Positions 23,640 through 36,800 of a stretch of DNA of 64,000 nucleotides are shown here, in pieces. Each line of letters begins with the position of its first letter. The first letter of the stretch is position 1. A program made the translations under genes and the position numbers. The notes beneath the pieces were generated by a model that did not search any database, was not told the DNA's origin, and was given only the letters and a program-made list of their open reading frames with translations. The DNA is from Gonium pectorale (Eukaryota > Chlorophyta > Chlorophyceae > Chlamydomonadales > Volvocaceae), in NCBI GenBank assembly GCA_001584585.1, contig LSYV01000054.1:349840-413839 (forward strand). Reading direction: 5' to 3'.

Positions 23640-24950
23640 GTACGGCACGATGGGCGCGAAACACAACCTGAATAGCCTGCGCAGATGCGTAGTCGTCGGT
23701 AATTCGTGTGTGTGCTCGTACGGTTAGTGTCATGCGCGAATACATCGCAGCTTTGCTTCCAGGACCGTAGGTTTCAGATGAAGATGCGCGGCGCTAGGAT
23801 ATCAAAAGCAGGTATTGCATAGGTAGGACACGTTGCGCCGGGGATCGGGCCCCCGTACTCAATTTGCACATGCACGCCGAGTGGCTCAATAAAGTTTACG
23901 CACGGGGCTGCTTGTAGCAGCAGTTGCCGCTGTAGGCACGCATAGCAGGGCAGGACTGCATACGGACACAGTAAAGCAGGCACAGCCTGTTTCCGTCGTG
24001 CTACGACCCGTACATGTGCGCTCGAGATGTGCTGTCGATACATGCAGAGTGCGCTTTGTTGTGGTGCTGATGGGGTGTTGGGTGCAGGCATTGGCAGGGG
24101 TACTTGCGCCCACGATTGTTTTTCCCTGCGCGTGTTTTTTTTCCGGATTCCGCCCGGGCTCCCAGAGGCACTGGAGGCGCAGAACGGAGCAGAACCCACT
24201 CAAAGTACGGTGGTTGTGCCGTACAGGCACATCAGCGGCTGCCTGTCTAGTACTGAAGGCGAAGCCGTTCCGTGGCAGTGTTGTTAGAATCAAGACCCAG
24301 GTGTCGGTGAACGGCATGTAAAGAATGTCTTTTCGTTGGGGCCTGCATTCCCGTGGGCTGCTGAGGGCCGGCCGGCAGAAGTCGCAGCTGGCGCGAAGCC
24401 ATGCGCACGGATTCAAGGGCACTGCAGCATGCTGCCTTGCGTACGAGGAGGCCGTGTGAAGAGGAGGGCCAATCGCAGTCCAAGGTGACCGGGTACAGGA
24501 GGCCTTGACGGGTGCCGCATGTCAGTGCAGCACGGGCAGCCACGGACCACGGGCGGTCGGTGTGTATGCGCGTATCTGCCCATCAGTCCGCGCTACGTCC
24601 GCCCGTCGCATGTACGGGCAATGTACGGCTCACCACGCGCACGAACACGGCTGTATCCCTACACCGCAATCCAATTAGTAGCTGCCAGGACGCTGCACGC
24701 TACCGCGCAATCCTCTCTCCCTGCATAGGGCACCTCGCAGGGCTCAAGCACGCCACATACCATGCAACAGTCTTCCCAGCTGCGTATGCGCAGGTCGGAT
24801 GCCACAGCAACAGGATAGTCCAGTCCCACGAAGCGCGCGATCGCCCGGCGAATGGGCCCAGGCATCCGGTTGCCCGCCCAGCCAAGGCTGTGGACTGCAG
24901 GAGCCGTGAGACCGAGCAGGATTCTTGGGCCCCGTGGGACCGCAAGAGCT
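23640..24950. other. Convergent spacer between STPG (+) and DNAJC21 (-)
   Basis: It holds the two 3' UTRs. TGTAA occurs on the plus strand at about 24316, some 680 bases after the STPG stop, which is far for a poly(A) signal. No gene is supported. Confidence 0.4.
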
Positions 24951-27900
24951 CTAGCCCCTCAGCGCAGCATGCCCCGTGTCGGCGATGTGCTTAAACAGCT
25001 GATTCCGGCTGGAGAAGACCTGCCCGCAGACCGTGCAGCCCAGCTGACCCGGACCTGGGGCCGTGGCCGCCGCCTTCCGGGCCGCCAGCTTCTGCTTCCG
25101 CTTCTCGCGCTTTGTCGAGCCCTTCCCTCCGTCATCCGAGTCCGAGTCGCCGCCACCGCCTGCAACCGGCGGTGGCGGCGCCTTGCTGCCACTTTTGCTA
25201 GCCCCTCCGGCGGTGCCTTTCCCGCCGGCCTTGGCCGCCGGCTGCTTTCCGCCCTGCTTGGTGTCCTTCGCCGCTGCGGCAGCGGCGTGGGAGGTGGTTG
25301 CTTCCGCCTCCTCGTCTTCGCCCTCCCCCTCCTCGTCGTCGTCGTCGTCCACGTCGGCGGCGGTACCAGCAGCTGCGCCGCCTGCAGGAGCTGCCGAGGT
25401 AACCGCACCGCCGGGTTTCCCTTTGGCGGCGCCGCCTCCGCTTCCGCCGCCACCTTTCCCGCCCGCGCGCCCCGCTGGCCGCTGCGCCCGCATCATGCGC
25501 GCCAGCATGGCGTCCTCATCCTCCTCTTCCTCGTCCTCCTGCTCGTCTTCCTCTTCTTCGTCCCCCTCCTCCTCACCCTCCCCGCTCCCAGACGCCTCCT
25601 GTGCGGCGGCTGCCTCCCCCTCCTCCTCCTCTGCCTCGCTCCCGTCCTGGTCTGGCGCGGCGCTCTCCGCTGCCGGGGCTCTCCCCTTTGCGCCGCCGCC
25701 GCCGCCGTCTCGGACCCGAGCGTGCGCCGCCATCATCCTAGCGAGCATTGCATCCTCTTCCTCGTCGTCTCCGCCTGCGTGGTCCTCGTCGCTGTCCTGC
25801 TCTTCCTCCTCTTCCTCCTCCTGTCGCCGCTGCGGCTGCTGCTGCGGTTGCTTGCCCCTTGGAGGAGGTGGAGGAGGCGCGGGGGCCTTCCCCTGGGGCT
25901 TCTGCGGCTGCTGCTTGCCCTTTGGCGCCGACGGTGACGGACCTGAGTTACATGTAGAGTTGCGTGGCGAGGCGTCAGCATGTGGATGGCAGCACACATT
26001 CCAGGCCAGGCAGGTCGCGTGACGCACAGAACGTCGCACGGTAGCGAACACATCGCCACCCAAGCCCGATGGGACTCGATCAGCAACGCCCCAGAGCAGT
26101 TTCCTGATCTCCAAACCCCCATCATTTATTACTCACCGGCCTCATCTTCGTCGTCGCTTCCATCGCCGTCCATGGACTGCATTGCCGAGTTGCCCTTCTG
26201 TGCCCTGCGGACGAACACGCGAGCTGGACCTCAGGAGTCGCACTGTGCCCCGAATATGCATCACCCGCCTTTCACCCGACACGTTCGACTCCATTCACAC
26301 GACGTGCATGCAAACGTTGTACACCAACAACGAAACAGCCGAACAACCAAAAATAAAGACCAAAGACCCAGGGCGCCAAACGAACACACTTAGCGCACAA
26401 ACAGGCATCCGAGCGGGATCACACGCGAGTCTTGCCCACTGCGCTAACAGTCGATACCCACCGCTTCCGGGCCTTCTTCTTTTTCTTGCTGCCTCCGCCG
26501 CCACCGCCGCCGACAGAGCGCTCCGCCGCCGAGCTGGCGGCGCCGCTGGGCCCCTCGCCGTCCGATTCGCCGCCGCCGCCGCCTGCCCCCAGATCCAAGC
26601 CCGCCGCCTCCGCCTCCTCCTCTTCCAGCATCGCCCGCAGCGCCGCGACTGCTTCCGCGTGCTTCTTGGATCTATAGGATACGCGGGGGCAGTGCTGATC
26701 ATTCGGTAACTGATTACGGCCCATAGGTAATGATGGGTTTACGGGCCAAACAGCGCCAGAAGTCCCCGCATCCATCCCATGCGCCCGCCCGTCGGCAGCT
26801 GCTCCAGATGCTGCCCTCGAGCTGGCACCCAAGTGTTGCCGGCTGTGCAACCCCCAAGGTGCCCGTCCGCGCTGTGAGGGCCCCCCTGCCCCTGCGCATG
26901 AGCGCCCCGCCTATGGGCCGTGTCCCGGGCGGCGCATTCCAAAACATCGCACGCGCCTCGCGCTCCTTGAGCTGCGTCCTGTTCCCACACCCGAGCGGCC
27001 AGCCCTAAGTCTCCCCTCCCCTCCCGCCCGCTCCCTTTCGCACCCAGCTCCCGCGCCCCAGCCCGCTCACTCCCCACCTCTCGTGGTTCTTAAGCTGCTT
27101 GTCGCTGCGGAACACCTTGTCGCACACGACGCACTCAAACACCTCCTCCTCCTCCAGCTCCTCTTCCTCCTCGCCCTCCGCGTCGTGCGCCTCGCTGCTC
27201 CGGATCCAGTCCGCCTCCACGTACTCCGCCTGCGGGGTGCCAGGGCGAGCCGCAGCGGCACGACATCAGTAAGCCAGTCGAAGACAGCGGCATGTCGCAC
27301 GTGCCGCAGCGCGCCTGGTTCTTCGCGAAGCTGCACGCTATCCAGTGGGTGGGCGCGGGGGGCTCACCGCGCGCGCCAGCCGCTCCTCGCGCTCCTTCTT
27401 CCGCCGCTCCTGGTCCTCCGCCTCCCGCGCCGCCCTGCGAGCTGCCTCCTCAGCCTGCGCGACAGGGAACGGGTCGCGACTGCTTTTGAGTCGGATCTCG
27501 GAAGGGGGGACCGAAAGTGACAGCAAGGTACGGCTGCAGGACCCAGGGGGGCAGCGGGGCGGCGAGATTGGGCCCCCGCAGGGCATGCGGTTTCCGCTTT
27601 CAGCGGAGCAGCGGCTGTGGGGAGTCGGCGACGTGGCTGGAGGCGCCGCACTAAGCTGCAGACCGCTCAGCACCTGGCTGGCCCCTGGCGTGGCAACCTG
27701 TGTCACACACTGCCGCGCCTTGCTCTGAGTTGTACCCGTCTCCGTGCATACATGCACGTATATGGGCTGGGTGCGGTGCCGTTCGGGCCGTCGGGCCATA
27801 CTCACGCCTGCCTTGCCCTCTGGACCCACCCCAGCCCCTTTTGCGCCATGTAATCCCCATGCCCCCCTTCCCCCATCTCGTCCCACCCCAGACACCGTCA

Positions 27901-30431
27901 CCCCCATCTGTGACGTTGGGAGTGGCGGAGTCTTGCCCTGGCCCCTGCTGGGATTCGCTACGCCGCGCCCGAGGGCCCCGCCTCACCTGCGCCTTGGCCA
28001 CGCGCTTGTCCCGCTTGCGCACAAAGCCCACCAGCTCCCGCACCGTGTCGATCCACTCGCGCCGGGCCGTCCGCCGCGCCTTGCGGTTCTCCTCCTCCAT
28101 GCGCCGCCGCACCTGCCTGCGGGGCCGGGGCGGATGCGCCGAGGGTGGAGGTGGGGACGGGGGCACACGACGTGACGCCAGGCGAAACTACGGTAAGCCC
28201 GCACGGAGCGGTGTAAACCAGGTGCCGTCTGTTGGCCTCCGAACCCGAAACCCTAACGGGAGTTAGCTGGGGCGGAGGGAGGAGGAGCACTTGCGGACAG
28301 CGAGCAGCGCCAGGCCCACGGGCGCGAGCTTGCCTGTTGGGCGCGGCGGCCGGGTTGTAGATGTCGGCCCACGCGAAGTTGCGGTGGGTCGTGAAGTTTG
28401 ACCAGTACGCATAGAAGGCGTTGACCGAGGCGGCGTCCGACTCCGAAGTGCCGAAGGCCGGGAAGCTGGGAGCGGAGCCGCCTGCCACATCGTCCTCGCT
28501 GTCGCTGCCTGTATGGCACGTCGCGGCACGGCGCGGCGTTTTCTGGAATGAACGCTCCGGGAGCAGCCCGCTGCGTGGCGCTGGTGCCCCTCCGTCCGTA
28601 CGTAATGCAATTCCAGCGCGGCGTTTCGCGCGCGCCTGCGCACAGCGGACTGTCGCCCGCTGGGTGCCCATGCGGGAGACCCGCCTGGCGGCCGCCCTCA
28701 TGCTGTGTCAGCGAACCCCCTCGACTCCTAACAAGCATCCGGTACCATCCAGCGCGCTGCAACCCGCTACATGCCTTACCAGCAGCCCCGCGCTGCGCGT
28801 GTCCCCCGTGTCCGCGTCCTCACGCGGCCCCCCAGGGAACGCGCTCCGTTCCACGCTACCCCCCGCAACCCGTCACCCGCTCGTAGGGGCCCACGCACCC
28901 GCGTCCTTGCGCTCCCATGCCTCCTGCTCCTGTTTGGCCAGCTTAGCGAACACCGACTCGTACACGCCGTAGAACCCCTGCAGGTGGGAACATTTATGTG
29001 ACGCTTGGCACCATCTGCAGCGGAGGCCCGTGGTGCTACGGGGTGCATAGCGTGGGTGTCTTGGACCCCACGCTGACCGAGCAACCCGGGGATGCTGTTT
29101 GTGGACTACCTGGCGCCGGCCGGCCTTATCTGCTGCGCGCCTAGCACGCATTCGATATACACAACCCCTGACCACAGCGCTCCCAACCTCTTGCCGTGCC
29201 CAGAGTAGCAGCTGGTTGCAAAGGAGCACAACGACTCCGGTGCGTTCCTACTCCCCCGACCCCCGTCGTGTCGACCGGCGCCAGCCGGCCGCGTCTTGCC
29301 GACCTGACCCCGCGGGCCTGGGACCCGATCACGCTTCCGGGCCCGTTCCCAAAGCTATCCCACATCCTGGGGCATCACCACACATTGAGCTCCGCACCTT
29401 AGGCCCGTCCCCGTATCCTGAGTAGCAGCTGCTGCTGAAGAAGGCAAACAGCTCCTCGTCCTCGGCGGGCTTGCCGCCGCCGCCCTCGAAGCCGCCGCCG
29501 CCGCCCGCCTGGTGGCGCTCGCCGCTGCGCAGGATTTGCTCACGGTGCTGGTCGTACCTGCAACCGTCCAACCGAACGCACAGCATAGGGACCGTGCATT
29601 CCGAAAAAGGAGGACATCACAGGCGACTCCGGAAGTGCGCAGTGTAATAATTCGCTCCGGGCCCGGATTTGCGCCTCCCGGACATCAAGCACCACAGCGC
29701 CAGCCCCAAGACTGGAGGACGCCAGCTCAGTACACGCACCATGCTCGCTCGTGCTTGTCGCTCAGGATCTCGTACGCGTTCTGGATCTCCTTGAAGCGCT
29801 CCGCGGCCTCCTCGGCGCGGTGGGCATTCTTATCTGTGGCGCGGGGCGGAGGGCGGCGGGTGGTGGCCAGGAACCATTCCGTTAGACGCAATTCACGCCT
29901 GCGCTGCCGTTGGTCGCGAAGCTGGGGTTGCGTTGCTCGGTGACCGGCGGCCCTGACAGAGTCATAAAAGTCCACCTCACAGAGGCAAACGCCACGATCT
30001 GCTTCAGCAGGCAGGGACCCGCCTACAACCCATGGATCCGAAGACATCAGCCCACAGGTGCGTGTGGCGGAGCGTCACGGGCCGCGCATGGTCATGCCAT
30101 GACGTACACGGGGCCTTCCTTCCGTTTCCAGAGGCTGGCCTGGAGGAAGGTGCCCCTGGCTCATGCGCGCATAGCCATCAACAGGTATGCCTGATGCTCG
30201 CTGCGTTGCCCACGGGCGCGATCAGAGGCGCATTCGTAGCGGACGGGGGCCACGACGACAGGGGGACATGCTCCGCATAGGGGAGAGCGGGTTGGCGTGC
30301 CGAGAGCCCTTACCAGGGTGCCAGAGCAGCGCCTGCTTGCGGTAAGCCTTTTTTATCGCATCCTCCTCAGCATCTAGAGGCACGTCCAGCACCTCGTAGA
30401 GGCAGCGCTGCTTGTGCGCAGCCGGCGGCAT
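24951..30431 (-). CDS. DNAJC21: DNAJC21/JJJ1-type J-domain co-chaperone with two C2H2 zinc fingers
   Basis: Eleven exons (30431-30314, 29833-29740, 29557-29398, 28977-28899, 28508-28334, 28116-27987, 27454-27368, 27229-27078, 26671-26462, 26204-26137, 25942-24951) join in phase to 754 aa. The J domain starts at residue 10 ([21 protein letters not shown]), with HPD at 38-40; the Asp codon is split by intron 1. Family blocks follow: [58 protein letters not shown] and [10 protein letters not shown]. The first zinc finger is [20 protein letters not shown] (about 311-336) and the second, at the C-terminus, is [17 protein letters not shown]. This family stimulates Hsp70 and helps release Rei1/Arx1-type factors from pre-60S ribosomes in the cytoplasm. 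The long acidic/Gly/Ala linker in the last exon contains a repeated DAMLARMM motif. Intron 5 uses a GC-AG pair. Confidence 0.9.
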
Positions 30432-30862
30432 GGCGGAGACTGGCCTTGCCCACCGCCGGGCGTCTCAGGTGGTCCAGCACAGGGGTGTCTTGTTGATCAA
30501 TGTATTTAGCTACCGCAAATGAGCGGGTATGACAGCAGGCTGTGCTGGCTGCAGCCGGGGGTTGTCGACCCAGAGCGATTGCAGTCAATGAGTTACCAAC
30601 ATACATAAGTTCCCTTGCAAATGATGCAGCTGAATTGCCTTGTTCCAATGCGTTGCCGCGGCAGTTTGTTCGTTGTATCGTTCCATTCTCCTTCTCCGTG
30701 CTGCCATTCAAAGCTGACCTTAAGAACCGTCGGTATACATTCCAATGAGGATAGTGTTCTATACAACCGAAATGCGTCGACGAACTCCCGCGTCGCCTCG
30801 CTAAGCTTCGTTTTCGCTTTGGTTTCTAAGACGATCTGAATGTAACGCTACTGAGTAATAAC
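30432..30862. promoter_or_regulatory. Divergent promoter region, DNAJC21 (-) and metallopeptidase A (+)
   Basis: The two start codons are 431 bases apart. The interval is less GC-rich than the flanking exons, especially at 30590-30860. No defined element is claimed. Confidence 0.35.
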
Positions 30863-33800
30863 ATGCTGTCATGCTGGAAAGTATGGGGCCTGCTTCGAGC
30901 CCGGCGCTTGGCTACTATGGTTGTCCCCTGGCTGCTGCTCGTCGCCGCGTTTCAGTGCTTTGGCGCCATTCCTACGCGGCTGCTGCTCCAAGACGTCGAT
31001 GCGGAGTCGACCGGTACGTGCCGTGACCCGTTGGCATGTGCAGTTTCAGTGGGCCTCCCAGACTGCCTGACGCTGCAGCTTCGCGCGGGGCGGGGTATTG
31101 GACGTTGTTCCGAGCCCTTACTCTCTCCCAAGCCGCGGCCCTACCCTGCCCCGGCACGGTTCGGCACAATCCCCGCAGACCCGTTCCTGGATGGGTTCAT
31201 TAAGGAGGTACCGGACAGCGGATACCGCCCGTTCCTGGCACTGAAGGACACAGTGAGCGCGAGTGGCAAGGATGTACAGCAGCTGTACGAGCAGGGGTCC
31301 AGCGCGTCCGCCATCGCGTACCTCCTGTTCGCAGCAGCAGAACCTCTATCACAGGCCGATGGTGGGTTTGACTGCATGGTGGGTTTGACTGCAGCTGTCA
31401 GGGAAGACGCGCCGCAGTGGGGACCCGCGGACATCGTTGTAGGCGACGGGCGATGGCGGATCGCGGCACGGGCGCATCCTGGGGATCTCTCCACGCCTGG
31501 GTATTCCCGTTTCTGCTGCGAACATAACCTTGTCCTAGGAGGGAACGTGTCCAGCGGTATGGGGATGGACTTTGCGTTTAGTTTAGGGTGCACGAACGAT
31601 GAGTGCTGGGCCCGTATCCTACACTTATGTGGAGCCGGGACGGCCACTCTTGCCGACGATTGTGCTCCTAAGTACCCCCGTTGGGTCGCGTGCCGTCGGC
31701 AGGCTCCTCCGCGTCCCTGCTGCCCTACCTCGCGCCCAACATCATCCGCCTGTACGCCTCGCGGCCCGACCGCTGCGCGTCTAGTATTGTACGACGCCTC
31801 TACGGTCTGTCGTACCTTCTGTACGGCAGTGACGCGTTGAAGGTACGCCCCTCCCATTGCCGGCCACGGCTGCATTGCCTGATCGCTTGAGCCGTTGGTC
31901 ACTGGGAGCTTGGTAAGGCCGGCGTCTCTTGATCACGGACGTGTGCACGTGGATCGCTACGTCCTAATCCGACCCTGGGTATTCAGTCCAGCTCTGGCGC
32001 CCTTCGTGTCCCGTACGCCCCGCCTCGCGCTGTTCCACCGCAGGCTTGCCACTACGACCTCTACAAGTCGCTCCAGGCCACCTTCGCCTGGGTCCGCGAC
32101 AACGTGCCCCTGCGGCTCCAGGACATCCCGGACCAGCCGCTCGCCACTGCAGCCTGGCCCGACCTGGGCGCCCTGCCGGCCTCGGAGCTGACGGCCGCGG
32201 TGGCTGCCGCACTGGTCGACGGGCCCCAGCTTGGCGAGGTGGCGGCGCTGCTGACGGCCGGCTGCGGCATGGACATCGGGGCCTTTGCGGGGCTGATTCC
32301 GTACGTCTCCGCCGTCCTGGCCGACCTCCACCTCGACGTGGCGACGCTGCAGGAGGTGGCGTCCCACCTGCACGACTCCCGCTGGGCGCCAGACGACCAA
32401 GTTGGTGTTGGGGATGGGAACAATCAGGAGCACGAGCACGAAGACGACTCCGATCAGCGCATTTCGGTGACGAGGGCGGCTGCCGATGGACGCAGCCTGC
32501 TGGGTGCGGGTAGGGCGTGGGCCGGGGCCGGCGCCGGGCACCTGCTGGTCGGGCTGGAGCGACCCGTGGGTCACCGCCGGCGCCCTGTCCTGCGGCGATG
32601 GCTGCTGCGAAGGCGTGGCGACGGCGAGGGCGAGTGGCCTGGAGTGGAGCCGCACCAGGCACGCTATCCAGACCCTGACTCCATGGCAACCGGAGCGGAG
32701 CTGCTGGGGCCCCGTGACGGGAACGGGGCAGCGATTGGCACCATGCGGCGGCGCCTCGCGGTGCGGTACGTCCCGTCCAACTACATGTACGACATGCCGC
32801 CAGGGGGCTTCGTGGCGGCTGATCCGGCCACCAAGCCCAAGCTATACATTCCGGTTATCTTCCACGTCATGCTGTACACGGATACCAACGGCAGTATAGC
32901 GCCTGCCAAGGCGGCCCAGGCCCCCGTGTTTGTGGACCGCATTGTGCGGGTCGCAAACTACATGGCGGCGCCGACCAACATCCAGTTCTGGGCGAAGGTG
33001 GGTTGGGGCACTGACGGGGATGCGGAAGGGGACGTCAAACGACAGCTCCGCTAGTGATGCGGGAGCGTGAGGCCTCCCTATGTGGTGGCACGTTGGCAGC
33101 AGTAGAGAACGGTGCAGCTCCACAGGAGGCGTTCCAACCCACTTTCGCCAGCCAATCCCGACGCTGGGTGCCGCTGCCAGGACAGCTGCGGTAGTGGGGC
33201 CAATCGTACACGGCCGCACCGCCGCGCGCAGCCGTCCGTGGCATATATTGCCCTGTGCCCCGACCGTTCCAGTCTCGAGCTAGATCGTGCCGTGGCAAGG
33301 CCTACTGTTGCATGGGGCAACACCGGGTCTGGTGCCTGCCTCATGCAACTGACCTCCTTTCCTGACCGCACCTACCCGTACCTTTCCGCACCGCTTTGCA
33401 GGAGGTCCGCAACAACGCCACGGCTTACCCGTACCTGTTGCTGGCCAACCGCTCGGCCTGGCTTTCCTGCCCCAAGGGCGGCTCGACCGGTTACTCGTGT
33501 CTCTACAACAGCACCTTCACAAAGAGGTGAGCAGCTCCCCGGCCTGGCTAGTGGTTGCCGGTTATGTAAGTTGTGGCAGCTAGGGTCCGTCTTGCGGGCC
33601 AGCTGGGATTCGCGCCTGGACTGGCCCCTATCAGGACGGCGATAAGGCACTGTTCGGTGCGCAGGCAGCCTCCGGTCACGTTGCTGTCGCGTTCATCCCT
33701 CTGCTGCACCCCTGTCATCTCTTCAGGCTCCTGAGCGGATGACGTTCCCTGAAGGTTGGGTCCCCGGCCCCCGGTCTTGAATGTCCCCCGGCCTGCGCCC

Positions 33801-36800
33801 GCGCCCGCCTACCGTGCCTTGCCACGCCCTGCAGTACGGTCACGGACTTTCCGCGCTCGATCAACGTCTTTGTGGTCAGCGACTCGACTGGAGGAGCCGG
33901 CGTGGCGCTGGGCTACGCGTGGGTCCCCGGGTGAGGAGGGGCGCTGCCGTACGCCGGCGGGTACAGTGGCATTACGCCCACGCCCCGGAGCGCCCGTGGC
34001 GTTTCCCCGCCTGGCCGTGGGTCGGAAACCTTGAGGGGGCCTCGTCGTGTGGTGGCATTGGGCCTTGTCGCGTACTGCGCTTGGGAGTAGACGCGTCGTT
34101 TCCTGGCAGAGGCGCCACCGGCACGCCGAAGAATCGCACGACACCACCTGTCTGACTGCCGACCGCGTGCCGTCTCCGCGCGCCCTGCGCCGCCCCGCGA
34201 CACGAACGGCAGGTCCGACACGGCCCCCGACTCGGGCCACGTGTACATGACGTGGGACGGCCTGTCCACGGACGGCTCCAACTCGTTGTCGCTCTACAAC
34301 GACGGCCCAAACACGCTGTTGCACGAGCTGTTCCATCACCTGGGCATCTACCACACATTTACGGGCAGCACGGGCAGCACCAACGCCTGCAACAACGACG
34401 ACTACGGTGAGATCGGGGCTTCGAACATTCATTGGTATCGGTGCTGTATTGATATTGGAACCGTAGCTGGGCTCGAGCTGACGCGCGAGAGCTGATGGCC
34501 GGCACGTGACAGAGCTGGTAGGGGTTCTGCAGCGTAGACGCATTGCGCTTAGGTCAGCGGACGGCACGGTGCGGCATCAGATGGCATGGAGCCCTCGTGT
34601 CGTCTCCCCCTTTCGGCAAGCCGCTTGAAACGTGCATATGAGTGAGCTCTTTGATGGACGGGTTGCTCATGCCCTACATGTCGTGCAACATCGGCTGTCC
34701 TCGTGGCTGACCGCCTGTGCTCTTGCCCCTGCCCGCTTGCCCGCCTTGCCCTTCACGCGGCGCCCTCTCAGTTATCGACACGCCCACGTCCTTTGGTAAG
34801 CACAGTCCCACTGCAACAACCCGGCCTCTGCTTGTCGATACATGTTGATGCGAGGCTGTGAGATGTTTTCGACGAAGCTGCAGCACGACTTCCACCCTGG
34901 GGGTCAGGAACTCAACATTCCGTATGTACAGCATGCTATACCTGATCCCCGCCGTACCAACCGCGACCGTCAACCGCAGGTCCCGCCAGCTCTGCCAGCT
35001 TCTCCGCCATCGCAACCGCCTACTGCATGGAGCTCTTCTGGGGCACCTACGGCGGCGACTGGGAGGCTGCTTACCAGCGCTGGTCCACCACGCTTGGCAT
35101 CCCGGCCGCGGACATGAACGCCTGGGCCGACACCTGCCCCTCGCGAGCCGGGTACGACGAGCTGGGCAACTACATGACGTACAACACGCCGGTCTGCTTC
35201 GCGGGCCTGGGGCACTTCACGCCGGGCCAGGTGGAGAGAGCGCACTACATAACGGCCGAGCTCAATCCCGTGCTGTACGCGTGGGGGCAATACTACGCGC
35301 AGAACGCGCCGCCGCCGCCGCTCCAGTCGTCTCCGCCGCCCGAGACATACACCCACATTTGCAAGGTGTGTGTTGCACCGGGCGACCGTCCGAGCTTTCC
35401 TGTCTAGGGTCTCAAGCTCTCAACCCCTAACAGTTCGTGGGGCGTGAGCGTTTTGCTTCCGAATGGAGGTCGCCGTGGGGCTATTGCGTCTCTGCGGCCT
35501 GCGTTGATAATTGGAAAGCCCCGGGTGGCGCAGGGCAGGTAGGGCTGCTACGGACTCTCCTGTGCGGCACCACCCACCTGGGACCATACATCGTTTGCAA
35601 TTTGTGCCGCATGGCACGCGACAGCCATGGTCCAACCCCCGCCTCCGTTTGCGCTGCTGACCACGATGGAGCACTTGGCAGTGGGCGGTCGCCCGTGGGC
35701 GCGCCGACGCCGCGGTCTGCTTCATGTGGCGGCCCTTTCGCCGTTCCCCTTGGTGTCGGACGCAGGCTACTCGCAGCAACTGCGCTTGCAAGAGCTCATG
35801 GGTGTTCAACAACAACAGCTACTCGTACTGCGACCGAATCGGGACCACCAACCTCCTAACGTAAGATGCCGTACCCTGATGCCGTACCGTGATGCCGTAC
35901 CGTGCCGCCCATCATTTGTCACACCTTGGGCCACCTTGCTCACCTGCTGGGGCAAGAAATCAGGTGTAGACGCCACCCGCTGAAGCGCCCGCTTAAGGCT
36001 TCGGGCAGCAAGAAAAGAGGAGCAAACATTGTGTCGTGGACTGCAGGGTTCTTAAAACTGGGGCGTGTTGTTGGTCATTTCGTCAGGGTTATCGACGCTG
36101 TGTCGTGTTGGGGCCTGTGCGCGCAGGTGCGAGGTGCTGGACCCCGTGGGGTGCCCCGACTGCAACACCACCAACGTCGCTGCGAAGTGCATGCAGCTCT
36201 GCTCCGGTACGTGCTTCTGACGTCCCGAGCCGGAAGTCAGGGAGTGCACATCATATGAATTGTTAGGTCCTCCCGGGACCTTCTGCCTGGCGTGTGAGAC
36301 GCCATAGTAACGTGCTGTCGCCCACGCTGGTGAGGATTGTCTGGACCATTGAGCACAGAGGCATCCGCCGGTTACGTCCCTGGAAGGATCTGAACAGTAA
36401 GACAGCATCCGAACATTCCCATGCCGGATCCCTCGATCCGGCCTTGTTCCCAAGCCATCCCGAAAACATGTTTGCATGCGCACCCTGCTGCTCTCTGTGT
36501 GCAGGCACCGCCCGGACGTGCAAGAAGCCTCCCTCAGCCAGCACCAGCAACCCCCCGCCTCCGCCACCGCTGCCGCCGTCGCCGCCGCCGATGCCACCAC
36601 CCCCGCCGCCCACGGACTCCATCCCCGCATCTTGTATGGTGCGTGGCGCGAGGCGAACATCCGGCTGTGGGGGAGCTGGGGGTGTGCCTGGTTGGCGATG
36701 GGGAGTTCTGCCCAGCCGACCACTGGAGAAGGGTGGGCCCTCAGTCGTCGAATTTCTCAGCCTCCGCATGGCAACGCGTCCGACCCACTGCGGTTCCTGT

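Noticed and set aside
24852..25937. Plus-strand frame of 361 codons rich in Leu/Arg
   Set aside because: It is antisense to the acidic Glu/Asp-rich last exon of DNAJC21, where GAG/GAC repeats read as Leu/Val on the other strand.
30863..31840. Reading exon 1 to 3 of gene A as one uninterrupted 325-codon gene
   Set aside because: The frame is open by chance. Homologous donors and acceptors in genes B and C show that 31014-31178 and 31362-31702 are introns.
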